46,200 nt of DNA from an uncultured Pseudomonadota bacterium (GTDB lineage: Bacteria; Bdellovibrionota_B; Oligoflexia; Oligoflexales; CAIYRB01): contig CAIWTN010000193.1 of assembly GCA_903915625.1 (NCBI GenBank), forward strand, positions 1-46,200, given 5' to 3'. A program made the translations under genes and the position numbers. Below, in pieces: positions 42,332 through 46,200 of the stretch (position 1 is the stretch's first letter; every line of letters begins with the position of its first letter). A model generated the notes under the pieces. That model was not told the DNA's origin. It made no database searches and worked only from the letters and a program-made list of their open reading frames with translations.

Positions 42332-42366
42332 GCGATCAGTGGCTTGGTGACACTTAGGTGCGACCT

Positions 42367-42873
42367 ATGAAACTCCAGTTAATACTCTTCCGGCACGCCC
42401 AAGCAGAAGATGTAGGGCCAGACGGTAGCGACCACGGTCGCCGCCTGACGGCCCACGGGACAGAGCAGGCAGCTAAAACGGCTAAGCATTTAGCTAAAGC
42501 ACATTATCATCCTGACCTCGTCTTAGTGAGTGACGCGGCTAGGACATTGGGTACTTGGGAGCATGCTGAGCCATGGCTTGGTACCAAGAATGACGTTAAA
42601 GTTAAGCTCCGGAATCTCCATCAGATCTACTCTGACGGGGTCAGTGAGTTATGCACGCTGATCGGCAAGCAAGACGGCCGAGAGCATCCCGTGATTATGC
42701 TGATCGGACACAATCCTAGCATTTCTGAGTTAGCGAGTGTGCTGACGGGACGTGACCTTCGCTTTTCCAAAGGCCAAGCAGTGGTGATGAATCTGGACAG
42801 CGATTCATGGGCAGAGGCTGTCTATGAGACTGGCGACTGGAAAGTGGACGCGCAGTTTGGCGGTAAACACTAG
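42367..42873 (+). CDS. SixA-like phosphohistidine phosphatase
   Basis: 168 residues from the ATG at 42367 (an in-frame GTG is 9 bases upstream; AGG at 42355-42357 suits the ATG). Histidine-phosphatase fold with the catalytic R-H-A-Q-A-E motif at about 9-14, D-L-V-L-V-S-D-A-A-R-T in the place of the usual S-x-A-x-R-T, and a second active-site G-H-N-P. SixA dephosphorylates His-containing phosphotransfer proteins. It lies 35 bp after nuoI on the same strand and may be read from the nuo transcript. Confidence 0.85.
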   Translation: MKLQLILFRHAQAEDVGPDGSDHGRRLTAHGTEQAAKTAKHLAKAHYHPDLVLVSDAARTLGTWEHAEPWLGTKNDVKVKLRNLHQIYSDGVSELCTLIGKQDGREHPVIMLIGHNPSISELASVLTGRDLRFSKGQAVVMNLDSDSWAEAVYETGDWKVDAQFGGKH

Positions 42874-42891
42874 AGTTAGGCTATAAATGCC

Positions 42892-43698
42892 ATGACTTCC
42901 TCTCGGATTCCCTCTCGACGCCGGATTGTTAGCTTGGTCCCGAGTCTTACGGAGACTTTGGTGCACCTGGGCCTGCGGTCTGAGTTGGTCGCTTGCACCT
43001 CGTTTTGTGTCGATCCACCTGATTTACATCGGGATGTCGTGATTGTTGGTGGCACCAAAGATTTTGACGTCGAAAAAATTCTCGCGCTGCATCCCACGCA
43101 TATCATCGCTAATCAAGAAGAGAACACAAGAGAGCCAGTCGAGTCCTTAGCAAGTCGCGTTCCGACTTTGGTAAGTTTTCCCAAAGGCCCGGCAGATGTG
43201 CCTGCGATGCTGCGGGATATGGGGCGATTTCTTGATTGCTCGGATGTTGCTGAGCAACTAAGCCAGGCCATTGAAGCTCAGTTGGCATGGTGTAGGCGGA
43301 CAGACGATGCACAAGAACACCGCGTCAGATTCCTCTACTTGATTTGGCGCGAGCCTTATATGGCAGCGGGACCAGATACATATATTTCCCGTCTTTTAGA
43401 GTGTGCCGGGTGGGAGAATGCTTATCAGGGGACAGAACGTTATCCTACATTGAGCTCTGCAGAGATCGCCGCTTTGGGTGTAGACGAAATCTTGCTAAGT
43501 AGTGAGCCATTTCCGTTTCGTAATCGCCACGCACAGAAACTGCGTGATGAGGGCGTCCGCACCGGCAGTATGTCTAAGATCGATGGCAAGACTTGCTCTT
43601 GGTTTGGCTGGCGGACTCTTCCTGCGCTAGAATTTATTCGTGAGGTGCGCGACCGTAGCCGTAATCTTGATTTTATTCGATCTGTTCCCTCGGTTTAG
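42892..43698 (+). CDS. BtuF/TroA-like (helical backbone metal receptor) protein, no signal peptide
   Basis: 268 residues. RRIVSLVPSLTETLVHLG near the start, TSFCVDPP, G-G-T-K-D-F-D-V-E-K-I-L-A-L-H-P-T-H-I-I-A and LECAGWEN are typical of periplasmic cobalamin- or iron-binding proteins of ABC transporters. No signal peptide or lipobox is visible: the N-terminus is polar and basic (SSRIPSRRR), so the protein appears cytoplasmic. Such unsecreted relatives have no firm function. The ATG is 19 bp after the phosphatase stop; a GGCTATAA stretch is weak as a ribosome site. Confidence 0.75.
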   Translation: MTSSRIPSRRRIVSLVPSLTETLVHLGLRSELVACTSFCVDPPDLHRDVVIVGGTKDFDVEKILALHPTHIIANQEENTREPVESLASRVPTLVSFPKGPADVPAMLRDMGRFLDCSDVAEQLSQAIEAQLAWCRRTDDAQEHRVRFLYLIWREPYMAAGPDTYISRLLECAGWENAYQGTERYPTLSSAEIAALGVDEILLSSEPFPFRNRHAQKLRDEGVRTGSMSKIDGKTCSWFGWRTLPALEFIREVRDRSRNLDFIRSVPSV

Positions 43699-43731
43699 AG
43701 TTCTTTGGTTTAAAGCGATAAGGCAAGCCTC

Positions 43732-44061
43732 ATGTCTAAAGAAAAACCTGTTTACTCGACAGCAACGGGCTCCAGCCGGCGTGACGCTACTGAAGGGTCC
43801 TCATCGTATAAGCCCAGCGCCGGTCCCTGCAAAATGCGCCTGGAGACCAAAGGTCGCGGCGGTAAAGCGGTGACCGTCTTGTTCAATCTGACCTTTCCTA
43901 ACGAAGCAGAAGCTGTGTCCGTCATGAAGCAGATGCAAACCAGCCTCGGCTGCGGTGCCACGTTTAAAAATGGTACGATTGAGCTTCGTGGCGATATGCG
44001 CGACCGCATTGCGTCACATTTCGAGCGTCTTGGGATGAAGTTGGTTCGGGCAGGTGGTTAA
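43732..44061 (+). CDS. SUI1/YciH-family translation initiation-like factor
   Basis: 109 residues. The C-terminal two thirds form the SUI1 fold (eIF1-like): a basic RLETKGRGGKAVTVL strand-loop, then a helix EAEAVSVMKQMQ, GCGATFKNGTIELRGD and a final FERLGMKLVRAGG. The first 30 residues are polar and probably disordered. Relatives in E. coli (YciH) can act as stress-linked translation factors on the 30S subunit; the function here is inferred from family only. It sits 33 bp after the preceding gene. Confidence 0.88.
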   Translation: MSKEKPVYSTATGSSRRDATEGSSSYKPSAGPCKMRLETKGRGGKAVTVLFNLTFPNEAEAVSVMKQMQTSLGCGATFKNGTIELRGDMRDRIASHFERLGMKLVRAGG

Positions 44062-44137
44062 GGCGCTTTTTTCTGCCCTGTAGCAGTGGTGCCAATCCCG
44101 ACGTTACCGCTGCTAGCCTTAGATTGTGCATAAAAGA

Positions 44138-44170
44138 TGCATATGATATCATATGATGTATATGCATATC
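44138..44170 (+). promoter_or_regulatory. palindromic operator region of vapBC
   Basis: CATATGATATCATATG (44140-44155) is a perfect 16-bp palindrome, embedded in a larger imperfect inverted repeat (GATGCATAT on the left, ATATGCATATC on the right). It lies 32 bp before the vapB start. VapBC complexes commonly bind palindromes over their own promoter; that role is inferred. Confidence 0.55.
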
Positions 44171-44186
44171 ACCTGGAGTGAACCCT

Positions 44187-44378
44187 ATGCGCACAACAAT
44201 GATCTTGAGAGACGACCTTATAAAAAAGGCTATGGAGTTGACCAACATAAGTGAGAAAACAGCATTGGTTCACGCGGCGCTTGAGGCACTAATCGCGCGA
44301 GCCGCCGCCGAGCGGCTCGCTGCGTTAGGTGGCAGCGACAAGGCAGCAAAGATTCCCAAGCGGCGTCGCGTTAGTTAA
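44187..44378 (+). CDS. vapB: VapB-family antitoxin
   Basis: 63 residues from the ATG at 44187, with GGAG (44174-44177) 9 bases upstream; an in-frame GTG at 44178 is less likely. The N-terminus R-T-T-M-I-L-R-D-D-L-I-K-K-A is a ribbon-helix-helix/DUF2191-like DNA-binding strand and helix, followed by the E-K-T-A-L-V-H-A-A-L-E-A-L helix. A basic C-terminal tail (IPKRRRV) would contact the toxin. vapC follows after 32 bp. Confidence 0.85.
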   Translation: MRTTMILRDDLIKKAMELTNISEKTALVHAALEALIARAAAERLAALGGSDKAAKIPKRRRVS

Positions 44379-44410
44379 CTGAGCGCTACTTTATCGCGAA
44401 CGAGGACAGC

Positions 44411-44761
44411 ATGATCTTGGTTGATACCTCTGTTTGGATCGAACACTTTAGGACTGTAAATAGCGAGTTGGTCACTTTACTTGCCGAAGGCCAAGTCTTA
44501 ACCCATCCTCATGTCATCGGTGAAATCGCTTGCGGTAGTCATCGTCAGCGCCAACAGATTCTAAGTCTGATGCCTCTACTACCACGAGCAAAGGTCGCTT
44601 CAGATGCGGAGGTACTGACTTTAATTGATGATTACGAGCTATTCGGCAAAGGCATAGGGTGGATAGATGCTCATCTATTATCGGCTTGCTTACTAAGTGG
44701 CGCGACTCTATGGACCCTGGATAAGAAACTGGATCGATTAGCTCGAATCGTTAGCGTTTAA
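44411..44761 (+). CDS. vapC: VapC-family PIN-domain toxin
   Basis: 116 residues with the PIN nuclease acidic residues: Asp5 (V-D-T-S-V-W), Glu38 (I-G-E-I-A), Asp86 (G-W-I-D-A-H), and a final acid in T-L-D-K-K-L. VapC toxins cut tRNA or rRNA when the antitoxin is lost. All residues appear intact, so the pair is probably functional. No close mobility gene. Confidence 0.88.
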   Translation: MILVDTSVWIEHFRTVNSELVTLLAEGQVLTHPHVIGEIACGSHRQRQQILSLMPLLPRAKVASDAEVLTLIDDYELFGKGIGWIDAHLLSACLLSGATLWTLDKKLDRLARIVSV

Positions 44762-44762
44762 C

Positions 44763-45029
44763 AATTTCCCACTTCTAGATCATCTAGCACCAAATGCCAA
44801 TTTTGAGTTAATTTGTACGTTTGATGACAATGCAGTTAAGCTTTACGACTGTAAGGTCCTCTTTGAAGAGAGTGGCCCTATGCTCGAACCACTGCGGAAA
44901 TTAGCCTTTTTCAAGCGAGTCTTCCTAGAAATGGGCGCGCCTACTTGGCCGAATGGATTCGATAATTGCGCCGACTTAATTTATCGGGATGCCAAAACGG
45001 TTAAGTGTGCAAAGAGACCGGCTGCCTAA
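44763..45029 (+). pseudogene. DUF2442-domain protein lacking a start codon
   Basis: A frame from about 44763 to TAA at 45027-45029 encodes a DUF2442-like protein: F-E-L-I-C-T-F-D-D-N-A-V-K-L-Y-D, PLRKLAFFKRVFLE, W-P-N-G-F-D-N-C-A-D-L-I-Y. The frame is open back to 44742, but it holds no ATG, GTG or TTG before Met at about residue 38. Because the N-terminal part is conserved in kind, the start codon appears to be lost. It begins directly after vapC. DUF2442 proteins often accompany DUF4160 partners in toxin-antitoxin-like pairs; no partner is visible. Confidence 0.6.
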
Positions 45030-45057
45030 GTGGATTTACTCCGATCATGAACGAGCA

Positions 45058-45107
45058 TCGTAGCTATTTCAGCTATTCCGCAGCAGGAACAGCTGAAATG
45101 GCTACGA
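45058..45107. repeat. large imperfect inverted repeat
   Basis: Arms of 17 bases (45058-45074 and 45091-45107) pair with one G-U, and the inner TTCC/GGAA (45076-45079/45086-45089) extends the stem. It may form a strong hairpin between the DUF2442 remnant and the fibre gene. Confidence 0.6.
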
Positions 45108-45162
45108 CGCAGTCTAGGTGATTTTTGGAAAGTCTTCAGCAGGACCAGCTGCAATAGCTACG
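45081..45162 (+). repeat. 26-bp direct repeat, two copies
   Basis: Copies at 45081-45106 and 45137-45162 match at 23 of 26 positions (they begin CAGCAGGA and end GCTACG). The last 16 bases of the unit recur inverted at 45059-45074, giving three related copies in about 105 bp. No gene is seen here. Confidence 0.6.
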
Positions 45163-45212
45163 TTGGATTAGTCGTCCCTATCACCAGCCCCAACCCTGTC
45201 CGCAACTCCGCC

Positions 45213-46200
45213 TCAGCGACACATCGGCGCATCGGAGAATTGGCTGCATAGGAACGCCTTGAGCTGGGCGGACTCGGCCTGAAGTTTCCTGATGGCTGCG
45301 TCCTTGGCCTGACTTTCGGCCTTTAGGGCAGCGATCTCCGCGTCCATTTCAGCCTTAATGTCCTGGACTGATTTTACGAGCGGCACAATCAAGCCGTTGT
45401 AGTTAAGCCCGAGCACGTTGCTTACCGTTTCTGTACTGCCATCGGTATAAGTGATGGTGTCATCGGTGCCAAATTGTGTGACTAGCTTAGGGAACACCTG
45501 CTGCACTTCCTGTGCGATTAAACCGACCTGGAGGCCTTGGGTACGGTCGCGCTCGGAATCCCGCCAATTATAGTTGACGGGGTGTAGTTTGAGGATCCCG
45601 CTTAGACCATATTCTGATCTTAAGTCCTCGATGTTATTCTTCACGCGTTCGTCGGACATGTTGGTCACGGTGACCGTACTGCCGTTGATCTGCATCGGTA
45701 ACCAGCTCGATCCAGTTCGATTGTAGGCCTGGAGGTAGCCGGTGCCTGCTCTGTAGATCATTTCCATTCCGACGCCGGTTGATGGCCAGGTGCCATTATC
45801 TTGAGCCCTTAACGGACCTACGACATCCAGCACGGTTCGCGGGGACGTAGTCCCTATCCCGACGTTGCCGCCTTGGAGTACTACTGCTCCAGAATCGACA
45901 TTAAAAATCATATCGGTTCCACCCGCTCCGGTCCCGACATAACCTTTTCGCGTAGAGCCGTTGTAAAACGTCATAAAAGTTTGGGCTGCTCCACCACTCA
46001 ACCGAATGCTCTCACTGCTCCCGCCTATGTCAAATTTCGCTCCCGGCGATGTCGTCCCTATCCCGACGTTGCCTTGATGCTGAAGGGTGAGCCCAGGGGT
46101 CAGTGTAGAAGAGGACGCGGGAGTGTACAGCAATTGAACCCCGCCGCCGTAACTTCCATCCGAATAAGTGTGCCATCCTCTGATTCCACCAGAGGCTACC
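45213..46200 (-). CDS. surface/tail-fibre-like protein with C-terminal S74 endosialidase chaperone, partial
   Basis: The 3' part of a larger gene; the frame stays open to the right edge of the window (about 328 residues seen), so the start is outside. Repeats of G-N-V-G-I-G-T-T-S-P occur twice, as in long beta-helical fibre and adhesin-like proteins. The peptidase S74 domain begins at M-S-D-E-R-V-K-N-N-I, whose Ser starts the self-cleavage motif, with GLIAQEVQQVFP and LGLNYNGLIVPL following. The end is a coiled coil (about 55 residues) with two late Cys (FLCSQF, APMCR). S74 domains fold the trimeric fibre and then cut themselves off. Confidence 0.88.
   Translation of the reverse strand, partial: VASGGIRGWHTYSDGSYGGGVQLLYTPASSSTLTPGLTLQHQGNVGIGTTSPGAKFDIGGSSESIRLSGGAAQTFMTFYNGSTRKGYVGTGAGGTDMIFNVDSGAVVLQGGNVGIGTTSPRTVLDVVGPLRAQDNGTWPSTGVGMEMIYRAGTGYLQAYNRTGSSWLPMQINGSTVTVTNMSDERVKNNIEDLRSEYGLSGILKLHPVNYNWRDSERDRTQGLQVGLIAQEVQQVFPKLVTQFGTDDTITYTDGSTETVSNVLGLNYNGLIVPLVKSVQDIKAEMDAEIAALKAESQAKDAAIRKLQAESAQLKAFLCSQFSDAPMCR

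Noticed and set aside
45058-45162. Repeats considered as a CRISPR array or integron attC site
   Set aside because: No regular spacers, and no attC core or integrase gene nearby; treated as an unexplained repeat family.

Overview
The window looks like a chromosome segment of a Gram-negative bacterium, most likely from the Bdellovibrionota/Oligoflexia side of the tree. This is inferred from the gene repertoire (fused NuoCD complex I, many secreted and lipoproteins, an S74 endosialidase-chaperone surface fibre, an orphan tail-tube-like protein), not from a marker gene. There is no rRNA, tRNA or CRISPR array, and most genes are intact with good Shine-Dalgarno sites.

Layout. 1-8.0 kb: a small secreted protein with a terminator, an MFS exporter, a 903-residue protein of unknown function, two small envelope proteins in an overlapping pair, a DUF1573 protein, an unlisted 40-residue membrane peptide and a secreted pectin-acetylesterase/Notum-like hydrolase. 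8.0-11.0 kb: miaB and ffh on the minus strand. 11.1-23.3 kb: a glycosylation region. It holds a decayed methyltransferase, four paralogous TMTC-like GT-C membrane proteins with C-terminal TPRs (three in an ATGA-overlapped operon, one separate), a polyprenyl-phosphate-sugar-synthase-like GT2 enzyme, a Baeyer-Villiger-type monooxygenase, another GT-C-like membrane protein with a small overlapping partner, and a dead IS200/IS605 transposase remnant. 24.0-29.9 kb: a compact type II fatty-acid/polyketide-like operon (ketoreductase, long acyl carrier protein, double-hotdog dehydratase, ketosynthase, catalytically dead ketosynthase-like partner, terminal SDR reductase) ending in a terminator. A lipase-maturation-factor-like protein follows.

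31.5-36.5 kb: an EF-hand secreted protein, a striking 21-bp perfect hairpin between convergent genes, a lipoprotein overlapping a membrane-anchored gp19-like tail-tube protein, RidA and a TPR protein. 36.7-42.3 kb: nuoCD-E-F-G-I, without nuoH. 42.4-46.2 kb: a SixA-like phosphatase, a BtuF-like protein without a signal peptide, a SUI1/YciH factor, a vapBC toxin-antitoxin pair with a palindromic operator, a DUF2442 remnant lacking a start codon, a small inverted/direct repeat family, and the C-terminal part of an S74 fibre protein running off the right edge.

The two most unusual systems are the four-member TMTC-like array with its likely lipid-sugar donor enzyme, suggesting a protein O-glycosylation system, and the type II acyl-chain operon with paired active and inactive ketosynthases and a reductive last step.
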